NCBI GenBank assembly: GCA_003313425.1
Contig: NHZP01000029.1
Span: forward strand, 620,001-684,000
Direction of reading: 5' to 3'
From: Pseudopyrenochaeta lycopersici
Lineage: Eukaryota > Ascomycota > Dothideomycetes > Pleosporales > Pseudopyrenochaetaceae
Length of the DNA: 64,000 nucleotides
Shown: one piece after another, positions 45,805 through 57,186 of the stretch
Layout of the letters: every line of letters starts with the position of its first letter
How positions within the stretch are numbered: the stretch's first letter is position 1
Position numbers and translations under genes: made by a program
Notes under the pieces: generated by a model
What the model was told of the DNA's origin: nothing
Database searches by the model: none
Seen by the model: the letters and a program-made list of their open reading frames with translations, nothing else

Positions 45805-48800
45805 TGCGAATCGTGCCAAGCAATAGGAAATGTGAAGTACTCTGAATAGAGTGGGCTCGGGTTTAAATGAGCTTCAATCCTCATTTTGAGCTCGGTTACA
45901 TGGATCTGTCGTTCCAAGAAAGTTGCCGATGATGGCTCAAACAATATTGGACGTTGCGGCTGCTTATGGCGTGCCTCGGTCCCCAGACATGTGCCCCGCC
46001 TATTAGGAAATGCGGCATCTTTCGGTATTATCGTTCGGTGAAGTTGCAGCCGCGGGGAAACACGTCATCATACACGATATATGTAATTATAGTCTCTCTC
46101 TCTTCTCTCTCTTCTTTTCTTAATGTCAGTGTGAGTATTTAAGACGAATACGCTAGGCGCGCCTGGAGAGGATTTGATGGTCGGATCCGGCAGGATGAAA
46201 AGAACTATCGGCTTACCTAAAATTTTGTCACGTGTGCATGGGCTTCTCGCTCTTTCCAACACTCATTGGAGCTCCTGCTCTACGTCTCTGCTCCAGTACC
46301 AGTTACTATTGAACTAGTCATTGGTTTGCAAGCAGTTCATTTTAACATTACAGCATTTGCGTGAAGCCGTATAACGGCTTGCCACCACGCACGAGCCAGA
46401 TTTGATCTGAATCGCGCATTGCCCATTGCCTTCTTGTCCAGTCAATGCAACCTCTTAACTGGTTCACTACCATTGACATCTCTTGCAGTGACCGACGTGA
46501 AACACTTTACACAAGTCTCTCTGCTTGCTATTGTAAACTTCATTCAAAATATGCTCCAGACTTTGTCTTCTACAGATGTACCTTATCTTGCCAACGTCTA
46601 GTCGGGCCCCGTCCCGAGACTTGAGTGGGCAAAGCGAAATGGTTGGAGGAATTTGGCCACAAAATGACTGGCATTTTTGGTGACGATCATACATGGCCTC
46701 TAAAGACCAGCATTGCTGGGCCTTATGAAACTGAATTATTCATCAAACGGGGCACAACACCGGCCTGCCGTATTGTTGTGGCTAACGTCCTTCACCGAGG
46801 TGTTCATCGTGACCTCAATTGTGCCAGGCCTTCAAACTCTAATCCACTGCAAGTATATCGCCGTAACAAGATATCCAAATTTAGCAACGAGATGATTTAT
46901 AGTCAGGAGGATTATAGGACACATGACATTCAAAGTGCGGAGTCCTGACAAAACTAGATATTAGGAAAAAATTTCATCCAACAAAATTCTCCTATGAATA
47001 TGATGAGGATAAGAATAATAGACTTGGAGCAGAGCGACACATCTAGTACGTCGTTTGTTGTAGTATAGATGTAAGCGGGCGACGGTTAATTTACCATTGT
47101 ACAAGGGTATTGAAAGGGTGACGGTGACGTGACTCGGCGAGAACACGGATATCGCAGACGCATTATGCGCTGGATCTGGAGAAAATTTCATGGAAACTAA
47201 GTTCAAGCGTACAATATCCCTACATCAACAACGGTAGAGTCAAATTTCTCGTGATAGAGGCTGATTAGTGAATTATTTAACCTGTAAAACCCTTAGGCTA
47301 GCTTCACGAGACACATAAACAGGAATACTGGGTAGCGGAAGTACCTTTGGTATCATATTCCCTTTTCGGTGTTTCTAGCCCGAGAGGCCGGTTCCGTAGA
47401 TGGCCCCATTGGTTTCATTACGGAAGGCGAAGTTTAATATATTAGTACATATTTCCAAAAAAGTATTATAGACAAATACTGAGAGGTAAAATTACGCCTT
47501 ACCGTCGTTTGGGTGCGTCTCATAATGTATTCTAGCACTGGACTAAACTGTTCGGCTTCGGCTTCGGCTTCCTAGTTCATGTTATTGTAGTGTAAATTGG
47601 CAAATTGGTAACGGCCTGCCTGGTCAGGTTGTAGCTCTCAACCAGTACAACGCGGTTTGGTCACCACGCCTGGGGCATGCTGTATAATCCCCTAGTCTGT
47701 AGCCATTCTTAGGCTTCCATGGACTTTATGGTTCAAATTGGTCTTGATGTTCAAGCCGAAAAACGAAGAGGCCCAGGCAAAACCTAAATCTGCTTCAAAG
47801 CACGCTGCTTCCAACTGCTTGGGCCAATACATTCAAAAGCATGGCACATTATGGCCAGAGAGTAAGGCAGTTAACTTTCCATTGAAGTTGCTCTCATACT
47901 ATCTCTCGTAATGAGGAAACCTCTTTTTTTCGGAAAGCGCTCATTGAAAGACGTCCGTCAATGTAGATGTTGTACCGCTGGCCATTTTCCGGCTCATAGA
48001 AAGAATCTCTGTTCATAGGTGAAGACCAAACAGGGAATCCCCTTATAACTACTAGTGCGATTTACTAATATATCACTCCATGAAGAATGTGGGAAATGGT
48101 CAGGTTTCACTCCTGAGCCGCAACTCCTCCAAGTTGAATCCCTCCCATATTCACATTCTCCACGATTACTCTAAATAAATTATTTAGTTACTAATCGTGC
48201 TTTGTCTCCTAGATAGATGTGGGCTTATAATTCTAGATTTGTGTCTCTCCGTTAAGCGATGGTCGAACAATTGAGAGGGCAGCGTTTGCTGTAGGATTCT
48301 TGCAGTACCATACCACTTTGATTGGACAGTTGCACCAATACTTGTACATTAGTTATCGTTGGCTGAATCTCCCAATGAATGGCTCCTGCTTTGGACTGAG
48401 ATCAGTGTCTCGCCGAAATTTTGGTACTGCACTCGCAAACCTCTTATCACAAATGAAATGGCGTGTCTCATCCACAACATCTGTGATATTGATCCCGAAT
48501 CTCGCTTCATAACTCGGCTCCATAATTACACTTAGAAATTTAACAACCGAAAGATCTCGTTTGATCAGTTCTTCAGCGGAGAGAATATCTTATCTCAGTC
48601 GCACGATATCCGCTCTCACAAGTATGAACCCTAGCAGGAAGCTTGCCGCTGTCCTGACGCGGTATCATTTTTGATGTAGTAGGCCCTGGTTCTCAACCAG
48701 TAGAGAAACCAGCGCATAACCGAAAAAATTTTGTAACCGGTTTTGCTTCCATGATCTTTGCAGATATTCGGCCTTGCACGAACTATTACTGGTTCTCGCT

Positions 48801-49065
48801 TAAGTCTATGCAATATGGAGTTGTATTCTCAGTTGAAATGCTAACTTGACAATCTTGCACCTGCACGATCATCATGTCACAATATAGCACACATTTACTA
48901 CAATTCTACGTGAGTTAAGGTGTAAGACGGGAAGGTTCTGAAACGGACGAGCTCTCTTGTACAGAGAACCGATACTTTCACTTCAGAACTCCAACAGAGC
49001 ACTTCTTTTATTCATAATCCTCAGTAACTTGAAGCCATTTTTGGAGAGCTCAGAATGTTGTGGCT
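45805..49065. other. Long gene-poor intergenic region
   Basis: 3.3 kb without a supportable gene. It has a CT-rich tract at about 46091-46122 and three and a half copies of TTCGGC at about 47551-47571. Sequence becomes AT-richer after 46.3 kb, and short frames on both strands are unremarkable. I see no transposon termini. Confidence 0.5.
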
Positions 49066-50896
49066 CTATTCACCGACTTCACGATCATCATCCCAATGCA
49101 CAAACTTGCGAACGAGCCCCCACCGCCAACTTGCTCTCCTAATATTGTCACCCCAAAAGTAGAAAGGTACACCTAACATAATGAGACCGCCGGAAATGCC
49201 CGCCATAGCCCCGTAAGACTTGAGGTAACCTGATTGTTGTACCCAAGGATTTGTATAGAACGAGAGAAGGAAGCCAATAGCAGATTTGAATCCCATCTGC
49301 GTGACTGTGATTTCGCCAGCAACTGGGCGATAGCAATCAATGGTGTACACAAGCGAGACATTGGTGGCTTGTACAATAGAAAAGTTGACTGCAGAAGTTA
49401 GCATACGATGGAGACAGATTGGGATTGAAAAGACATACTTAGTCCAAGTCCAATCGTAGGGCAAATCCAGTGCAATTTGTAATGAATACCAACACCATAC
49501 AACACCAAGGCAAGCGGAGCTGTAACGACGCTGACAAGTATGGCTGGCAGGCGCATCTCAGGTTCGCGTACACCTCCATTACGCTGTGTTTGGATGTCGG
49601 CTATCCAATCAGAGAAGTGGCCGCCTGCAAAAATACCGATGAACGCTCCAATAAGAGCGGAAATGAAACAAAGGCCCGACTGCCAGGGTTCGAATGCATA
49701 TGTCTGCTCGAAGGCAGGGGCGAAGTTGGATGTAATTGCAACAAGAAAACCGATCGTACCTGCCATGACTAAAGTGGCCCATAAAACTGGTGGTAGGATG
49801 AGTAACATTACTGGGCGAATGAAAAGCTTTAGAAGGGGCTCTTTGGTGTATGTGCCGGAAAAGATACGGAGCTTGGCGAAATATGAACGTCTCTCGGGAA
49901 CTGTACTATCAGCGGTTGCCTCATTAATATGAGTTATCTCGGGTCCCTTGGACTCGGCGTCTACCTTGACTCCCTCTCCTAGGGCAACGTTGTTGGTGAC
50001 CGAATTATCCCTAACGTAAATGGTCTCCGGAAATGTGAATATAACGAGTGTGGTACACGCGCCTATCAAGGCAGTGGCAACCCAATAGATAACTCGCCAG
50101 CCATTATGAATGGATATAAGTCCAGCTATAATGATACCACCACTAACACCAGCTGATAATGCGCAGGTGTAAATCCTAGAGCATTTTTAGTGAAACGCAT
50201 TTTAACGAGGAACAATCGCATACACACCCCATGAAGGTACCCCTCTCATGTAAGAAGAAAATGTCCGCAATGGTCAAAGGTGCAAGGACCTCGGCTGCAC
50301 CTGCAGCAACCCCCATGACGATTCGAGATGCAAGTTCGCTGCCGTAACTTTGTGAAGCCCCAGCCCATGCGGCACAGATAGTGTAAAGAACAAACGATGA
50401 GACGTATATAGGGCGACGCCCATATTTGACGATCAAAGGCATCCAGAGCAGAGCACCCAATCCTTGCATCAGAGCAGTTGTTGTAAAGAAGTATGCTACT
50501 TTGGAAATATCCCCGACGAAGTTTGGGTTGTTAGGCGGAGCACCGAAGAAGTCAGCCGTCACCTGGGTTATGACTACAGTCGGGCCAGCAGCCAAAAAGT
50601 TGCAAAAAAATATAGCTGCAGAAACCAGAATCGTGATATACCATCGGTACCCTTTCGACCAATTAAGTGGGTCTAGCTTGGAGGTGAGTATTTCTCGATA
50701 TTTCTCGAGATTGCGGTACAGTTCGGGATCGAATGTACTCACCATTGGGATCATTCGTTGGAATTGGAATAAGAATAATTTGGTTCGAATCAGCGTGTCG
50801 AAGCTGAAGACTTCCAAAATTATGTTTCTCCTGCACTTCGTCGGGTTTGCGTTCTATTGGCATTGTGGGAACCATTGCCATTGAAGGCTGCAGCAA
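49066..50896 (-). CDS. MFS transporter (DHA1-like drug/organic solute family)
   Basis: A proton-driven plasma-membrane transporter; substrate unknown. Exons are 50896-50743, 50672-50228, 50175-49439 and 49388-49066, giving 552 aa. The introns are 70, 52 and 50 nt with GTGAGT, GTGTGT and GTATGT donors. The N-terminal cytosolic tail ends in PTNDPNDPLNWSKGYRWYI, typical of this family. Twelve membrane helices can be traced; LIVKYGRRPIYVSSFVLYTI is the loop 2-3 GRR motif, and RIVMGVAAGAAEVLAPLTIAD helix 4-5. A long central loop (about residues 250-310) is acidic. The C-terminus is DNIRRASWRWGL. Starts at 50881 or 50863 are also possible. It is the first gene of a trio with the FAD oxidase and SDR. 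Confidence 0.92.
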
Positions 50897-51529
50897 GGAG
50901 GTATACGAGGGATCTCGTTCGAGGTATGTGTGGTATTTCTGTGAATTCCTAGAAATTTGTAGTTAAATAACTCTGTTCGGGATTTCATTTGACACCATAA
51001 TTGAGCTTTTTGTGATGCCAAGAGCGCATGCGGAAGTGGTCCCGATCCGAAATGGTCCTAGCATATCTGAGCCCTGAAAATGTGGGGAATGCGGGGGATG
51101 CGGGATTGTGGGGGGGGGGGGGGCTCGGGAAGGGGTCTTCGTAATCCTCACGAAAAATACCCGCAATATCCCAGACAAGTAGTAATCAGCGGAATCTAGG
51201 CCAACCAAAGAAATACTGCTCATTGACAAAACCTGTAGACAGGTTGTGTAACCAATGTGAAGAGGCAACTGGTAATTGCTGAGATTCAAGGAACTTGGAT
51301 GCAAGCTAGAAATGGGCCCGTCGCAAAGTTCAAGGCTCAATCAATGCAGTTCAAAGGCTGAATTCACGCTTTCATCATCACACATTCTTCGTTCGTCAGT
51401 ATGAGAATAGTTTTATAGGGACAAAAGGCCTCCTGTTTGATTTTTTAATATATCAGAATCAGGTGAACGAGTACAGAATCTTCTTATTCACTACCTTTAG
51501 CGCACCTTTGATTTAGTTCCCTAGGTGCA
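50897..51529. other. Intergenic region FAD oxidase/MFS
   Basis: This is the promoter of the MFS gene (to its left on the map) and the 3' end of the FAD oxidase. It contains the G-rich tract listed separately; nothing else recognised. Confidence 0.55.
51084..51123 (+). other. G-rich tract (potential G-quadruplex)
   Basis: Runs of four, five and three G separated by 4-5 bases precede an uninterrupted run of 14 G. This satisfies the usual four-tract G-quadruplex pattern on the plus strand. It lies about 190-230 bp upstream of the MFS start, on that gene's template side. Confidence 0.7.
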
Positions 51530-53015
51530 CTATATTTTATTCGGAAGACCTTTCACGCCAGACTGATCTCCATTATCAAGAAAACCACAAATTCGCCCCT
51601 CAGGATCCCACTTCTCCCGAATTTCCATTAGCTTCTTTCCCTGTTTGTCCCCCCAGTACTTCGTATTCCTGACTTGAAAGTCAGAATCGCCCAGGTATTG
51701 CCCAACACTGTGCGGTGCCATTCTGTTCATAACGTCAGACACCCAGAATTGGCACCTGCTGTCGTCTTCTACATCCTCCCAAATTGTGTAGAGTGCCAGA
51801 TAATGGTTCGAGTGCATCGACAAAGCCATGTCTAGTAGAGGCTTCTGCGATGTAGGCGCCATGGCATACCATAAAGCAAACGACTTTTGGCTGGGGAGTG
51901 TAGTAAATGCTTCTTCTAAGACGCTCGCAACATCTGAATCGTTGTCGATATACGCGTTATCAGAGCAATAACGGTGGCCTTTTGGATTTGCCAGACCCTG
52001 GTGTCTATATTCTTGTTGCAGTGACGATGGCTGGGCGAAGTCTTTCTCAAGGCAACCCGGAGGAACGGAATCCTCGGCAGTCTGAAGCGCGGTAATTGCG
52101 TCGTCGTCTGATCGCTTGAAGGTGGTTAACCCAACGATGACCACGCTCTCCTTATATTGTGGTAGAAATCGCCCAACGCAGACGAGCTCAGTGTCACCAT
52201 CGTAGGCCTCTGAAATCGAGCGAATCCAATTCAGGGCGGTCTTGAAACTCTGTTTAGAGAAGACATAAGTAGATGTTCGTATGTGTGTTGGCAATTGTTT
52301 TGTTTGTAAATAGAATCTCGTGACAATGGCAGGAAAACCTATCGTGTAAGAGAGTCAGAAGTATCCGAAAATAGTATTTTAATGACTTACCTGGACCTGC
52401 TCCACGAGCAGCCCAAAACAAATCCTCGTTTTCTTTTTCGTCGCAATGTAGATGTTGACCGTCTGCGCTCACCACATCTATTGCTTTGATGTATTGACAA
52501 GCCCAACCCCAACTCTACAATAGTGTCAATGACTATCAATGGCTATTTCAGGGTCATGGGATATGACTTACTCTGCATATCCAGCCCATACCTCCTTGAA
52601 GTAAGAACCCACCAAGCCCCACATCCGGGCAATGGCCGCCTGGAAAGAATAGGCCCTTCTCACCCAACATAGCGTTGAGCACACTACCCGTCGTGCTAGG
52701 TGAGACAACAACCATGCCTGTTTCTTCGTGGAGCTCGATCTGCCTGTAATTGCCCAGATCAATCAGGATTGCGTTGTCTCGCACGCTCCACGCTGCCCAT
52801 GAATGTCCACCAGAGCGCACCGAAACACGTAAATTCTTCTGCCGTGCGAGTTGTACTGTTTCTAGAACGTGAATTTCATTCGTTGCTTCAACGACTGCAA
52901 TCGGAAAGCGGTTAGGGCGGCGATGGTTGAATACGCGACCAACGCGTGCGCGTTCGTATTCCTGCTCCGCCGTACCAATCCTCCAAATAATTGGTAGCGA
53001 ATTTGACGGACTCAT
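51530..53015 (-). CDS. FAD-linked oxidase, berberine-bridge (BBE) type
   Basis: A flavoprotein oxidase, often found in fungal secondary-metabolite or alkaloid/sugar oxidation pathways; substrate unknown. Exons are 53015-52572, 52514-52391 and 52338-51530, giving 458 aa. The introns are 57 and 52 nt with GTAAGT donors. The FAD_binding_4 domain contains SVRSGGHSWAAWSVRD near 72-87, whose His is the covalent FAD attachment site in the family, then GGHCPDVGLGGFLLQGGMGW, SWGWACQYIKAIDVV and FWAARGAGP. The C-terminal BBE segment reads NTKYWGDKQGKKLMEIREKW then DPEG. There is no signal peptide, so it is probably intracellular. It is divergent from the SDR, 444 bp apart, and upstream of the MFS gene on the same strand. 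Confidence 0.92.
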
Positions 53016-53459
53016 TCTTGCTTGATTCTACTGGGTTGGTGATGTATGTTGGGTACAACAATGGTGATAACAATGCTAGTGAAATTCGTCCGAGTTACCA
53101 AATGTGTCTTGTAGATAGCGCCAGAACGTGTCGCAACGGTTGTTCACATAAATGGGCAGGCGAGATAAACGTCGAACTTGCCGGAATGTGGGGGTAAGTA
53201 TCCCGAACAGTCTCATGGAACCTGGCATCGAAGTATGCCACCGACGTGTGATACCGATGTTTTTTGTATGGGCATTTCGTGACGATCTGCGGTACCAGTA
53301 TTAGAAACCGAAGAACTTTGCAAATTAGGCATGGAGTAACGTAATTCATCAACGTGACTTCTCAGTCCGCCATATTTTCGCCCTCCTTTAACCGACCTTT
53401 CGCCATTTCATTCTGCATCCAAGACATTCACAAGCAGCGCTACACCAAGCCTCAACGAA
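53016..53459. promoter_or_regulatory. Shared promoter FAD oxidase/SDR
   Basis: 444 bp between divergent starts. No TATA box or palindromic operator is obvious. Co-regulation of the two genes is an inference from position. Confidence 0.45.
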
Positions 53460-54224
53460 ATGCCCGAACAAACTCTTCGAAACAAAATCGCTGTCATCAG
53501 CGGCTCGAGTTCAGGCATCGGTGCCGAGATAGGCCGTGAGCTAGCATCGCGAGGTGCAAATGTAGTGCTCAATTATCCATTTTCTACATTACGGGAAGAA
53601 GCGGACAAACTGGCAGCAGGTCTACCTACAAAGTGCATCGCTGTGGAGGCTGATATCTCAACCGTCGATGGGCCAAAGAGACTAGTCGATGCTGCTAGTA
53701 AGCATTTCGGCAAAATAGACATCCTCATTAATAATGCGGCTGTCGCAATCAATAAGCCTTTCGAGGACCAGACAATAAATGATTGGGACTCACTAGTAAA
53801 TCTCAACGGACGAGGAACATTTCTCCTCACGCAAGCTACGTTACCCTATCTTCCGAAGGACGGGGGCCGTATTGTAAATATTGTCTCCATCTCGGCGCGA
53901 GACGCACCTCCATTGCAGACTATCTATGCTGGGACGAAGGCCATGGTGGATAGCTTCACGAAAGTATGGGCAAAGGAGTTGCCGCCGAAGTATGGCGTTA
54001 CTGTCAATGCAGTCAGCCCCGGCCCGACAATGACGGAAGGATTTGCACAAGCTGGCGAAGAATTCATGGTCAAAGTGCGCCCAATCATTGAGAGAACACC
54101 GGTAGGGAACAGGCTAGGGACGGCGGAAGAGATTGCATTTGCTGTCGGGTTCCTGTGTGAGCCACGAGCTAGCTGGATAAATGGAACACATGTGATGGCG
54201 AACGGGGGGCTGTATATTGATTGA
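53460..54224 (+). CDS. Short-chain dehydrogenase/reductase (classical SDR)
   Basis: An NAD(P)-dependent oxidoreductase acting on an alcohol/ketone group of unknown substrate. Single exon, 254 aa, normal classical SDR length. Cofactor motif SGSSSGIG near residues 15-22 (the first position is S rather than the usual T), NNAA near 90-93, the catalytic Ser in IVSISARD and the YAGTK (Y-x3-K) pair near 161-165, then VNAVSPGPTMT. The C-terminus ASWINGTHVMANGGLYID is standard. The Tyr, Lys and Ser are all present, so it looks active. The N-terminus begins MPEQTLRNKIAVI and needs no extension. It is the last gene before the AT-rich block, whose first AT-rich bases start within about 15 bp of the stop. 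Confidence 0.93.
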   Translation: MPEQTLRNKIAVISGSSSGIGAEIGRELASRGANVVLNYPFSTLREEADKLAAGLPTKCIAVEADISTVDGPKRLVDAASKHFGKIDILINNAAVAINKPFEDQTINDWDSLVNLNGRGTFLLTQATLPYLPKDGGRIVNIVSISARDAPPLQTIYAGTKAMVDSFTKVWAKELPPKYGVTVNAVSPGPTMTEGFAQAGEEFMVKVRPIIERTPVGNRLGTAEEIAFAVGFLCEPRASWINGTHVMANGGLYID

Positions 54225-55052
54225 AGAGATCCTAGTATTATAGTAAAAATATATAAAAAATATACTTATATAAATAAATAGTCTACTCTAGTTAAAATAA
54301 CTATATTACTTATATCAAAGAAGTTAAATATAGGGTAGCAAATAGGTTACGGGTACCCGCTATGGGTATAGGTTGGGTATAGGGTTATAGATAAGTAGGT
54401 TGGGTTTGGAGTTAGGTCGCACGGACTATAGGTACAGGTTAGGGCCAGGGATGCACAAAATTTAGTAATTAGTAAATAGTAATTACTAAATTATAAATTA
54501 GTAAAAATTTAGTAATCTATATTTTATAGTATATAGTGACTAGTAGTAAAATCTAGATTATTTAACTATTAGAGACTAGAATATATTAATAAATAGTATA
54601 TTAAAAAAAAAGTAATTAAATTTAAATAAAAAATCTTTATTAATCTATTAAACTAACTAAATTTATAAAACTAACTAAATAAACACTACTATTATATATT
54701 AATAATATTTAGACTAAAATATCTTATTATTCTATATATTACAGGGTTGCCGTTTTTTAGTAATTACTAAGTAATAGTAATTACTATTACTAAGTAATTA
54801 CTATTACTAAAAATAGAAATTTATAATTAATAGTATTTATAATCTTTTATTAGCTAGTTGATTATATAGTAATTAAATTAAAGATAATACTACATAAATA
54901 AACGTATATAATTATTTACTTCTAATAGTTTTAAAGAAATAGATATATATATTTTAACTAAATAACTAACTAACTAATTCTATTTTTTTAATTTTATATT
55001 ACTTTATAAGTTTTTTTTCCTTTTTTTTAGTAAAGTTATATATACTCTACTA

Positions 55053-55691
55053 TTATTCTATTTTAACTATAGACTCTAAATACTCTAGTTTATTTAAATT
55101 AGAACTAATAAAGTCTATATATAAACTAGAATATCTTTTAACAGCTTTTAACTCTTCTATAGTATAAAATATCTTATTATAGATATTTAAACTATCTAAA
55201 AAATATAAATTGTCTCTAATAAACTCTTCTTTTATAGCTAAAAGGTTATCTTTATTGTTTAGATAATCTTTTATATTATTTACTTCTTTAGAAGTAATAA
55301 GACACTTAGTAGTAAAGCTTCTTATAAGATCTATTAAAATTAATATATCTATATAATAAAAGTATTTAATAATATAAAACTTACTAAAATCTTTAAATAA
55401 AATACTAGTTTTTATAAGGTATTTATTTATACTTTCTAAAATAGTAGATAAAGTACTATCTATACTATTATTATCTAGTATAAATAAATACTCTAAATCT
55501 ATGTTTGCTTTCTTTAATAAATCTATTATTATATTAGTATTTAGATATATATAATAAGTAAAAGTTTTTTACTTACTTAAAGTAACTCTTAATCTATCTT
55601 TATTAAAATAGCTTAATCTATTTATATAATAAACTATCCTTAAAGTATTAAGGTAATCTACTATATAAGTAGAGTTTTTATCTATAAAATT
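55053..55691 (-). pseudogene. Relic coding frame without any start codon (unrecognised)
   Basis: On the minus strand one frame stays open for 171 codons (55568-55056) in sequence so AT-rich that stops should be frequent; a single TAA at 55571-55569 separates it from 40 more open codons upstream. The frame contains no ATG, GTG, TTG or CTG. It reads, for example, DLLKKANIDLEYLFILDNNS and KEEFIRDNLYFLDSLNIYNK and ends VKIE then TAA TAG. About 0.15 kb further upstream a separate frame does start with ATG (55848) and runs about 40 codons. I recognise no family; it may be the C-terminal part of a degraded transposon gene. RIP converts TpG to TpA, which explains the absence of every NTG start. Confidence 0.45.
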
Positions 55692-55966
55692 TTAATTAGT
55701 TTTAATTTATAAGTTAGTTATATAAGTTATATACCTTTTATATTTCTATAATTATTAATTATAGCTTTTATAGTAGAGTCTACTTTCGTAGGCTTTACTA
55801 CTAAACTATTATTAATAGTAGTAGAAATAAAAGAAGCTTTAGTAAGCATTTTTTAAAGTAAATATAGCTAAAAAAAAATAGTTAGATTAATATTCTTTAA
55901 AGTTTAAAAAACTTACTAGTAGTAATACTATCTAAAAGTTTATAACTAGTAAGATATTTAGTTTAA

Positions 55967-56341
55967 GTAAATAAAACAGCTAGTATAGTTACTAAATCTA
56001 GAAATAGATTACTTTCTAGTACTATTAAAAAATTAATTATATTAAAAAGTATTAATGCTATAGAAGATAAAGAAGAAAGTATAAATAATAATTTATTATT
56101 TAAAGATGAAGTTAATCTAAACTTATTTAGTAAAAAAGGAAAAGAAATATTATTATCTATAGAAGATAGAGAAGAAGAAGAAAATATAGAAGATAAAAGT
56201 ACTACTAGTATTACTAGTTATAATAGTAGTAATAGCTTTAGTAGTAATATTAGTAATAATAGTAATAATAGCAATAAAAGTAAAAATAGTAAAAGTAGTA
56301 GAAATAGTAGTACTAGTCTTAATAGTATTAATATAGAATAG
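55967..56341 (+). pseudogene. Second relic coding frame without start codon, acidic and Ser/Asn-rich
   Basis: A plus-strand frame open for 124 codons between TAA at 55964-55966 and TAG at 56339-56341, again without any NTG start codon. It begins with a basic segment (TKSRNRLLSSTIKKL), continues with an acidic one (SIEDREEEENIEDKS) and ends in a Ser/Asn low-complexity tail built of AGT/AAT codons. Part of the openness comes from that simple repeat, so coding origin is less certain than for the minus-strand frame next to it. No family recognised. Confidence 0.35.
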
Positions 56342-56502
56342 ATTTTTAGATATTTAGATATTTATATAAGTAGTAGTATATATACTACTTCCTTAAAGAA
56401 CTTAATTAGTAAATAATTAAAAATATACTAAAACTATACTTTAAAACTAGTTTTATAATACTTATAGTACTTTATTAGAGTTACTACTTTTTTAGTAGTA
56501 GT

Positions 56503-56928
56503 TAGTGATGGGAGCTTACTATTGAAAAATAGTAATTACTAATTTTTTAAAAGGTTTGTAGTAAATTACTTAGTAATCCTAAAATTCTAATATTTTAGAA
56601 TAGAAGACTACTTAATGTAAAGATTAATTTTACAATTTTGGAATTTCCTAAATAGGCTTAGTTCTTTAGGAAAAATTTTAAGAAGAAAAAAAATAGTAAG
56701 CTAAATTAGTAAATTAGTAATTACTATTTAGCTTACTATTTTTTTTCTTAAAAATTTTATTATTAAGGAACTAGGCCTATTTAAGAAATTCTAAAATCCT
56801 AAGATTAATCTTTACATTAAGTAGTATTCTATTCTAAAATATTAGAATTTTAGGATTACTAAGTAATTTAATATAAACCTTTTAAAAAATTTGAAAAATT
56901 AGTAATTACTAATTTTTGCCCATCACTG
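56503..56928. mobile_element. 426-bp fold-back hAT-like MITE, copy A
   Basis: The element starts TAGTGATGGG and ends CCCATCACTG (inverted ends CAGTGATGGG with one C/T difference). It is flanked by a perfect 8-bp target duplication GTAGTAGT (56495-56502 and 56929-56936), the hAT hallmark. The two halves are near-complete inverted repeats of about 200 bp around a centre near 56715, so the whole element can fold into one long hairpin. It has no coding capacity. Confidence 0.8.
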
Positions 56929-57010
56929 GTAGTAGTAATTACTATTACTATTATTAGTAAATAATAGAGTTTTAGTAGTAGTATAATATATAATATAATA
57001 TATTAAATAG

Positions 57011-57186
57011 TTAAGGTTGTTAAGGTTGTTAAGGTTGTTAAGGTTGTTAAGGTTGTTAAGGTTGTTAAGGTTGTTAAGGTTGTTAAGGTTGTTAAGGTTG
57101 TTAAGGTTGTTAAGGTTGTGAAGGTTGTGAAGGTTATAAAGGTTATGAAGGTTGTGAAGGTTGTAAAGGTTATTAAGGTAGTTAAG
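57011..57186 (+). repeat. 9-bp minisatellite (TTAAGGTTG)n
   Basis: About 19 tandem copies. Roughly the first 12 are identical; later copies vary (GTGAAGG, ATAAAGG, ATGAAGG). The unit length is a multiple of three, and on the plus strand the array reads as repeated Lys-Val-Val in one frame. Confidence 0.9.

Noticed and set aside
55967..56341. Calling the Ser/Asn-rich relic an authentic gene
   Set aside because: Much of its openness comes from AGT/AAT simple repeats and it has no start codon; kept only as a relic.
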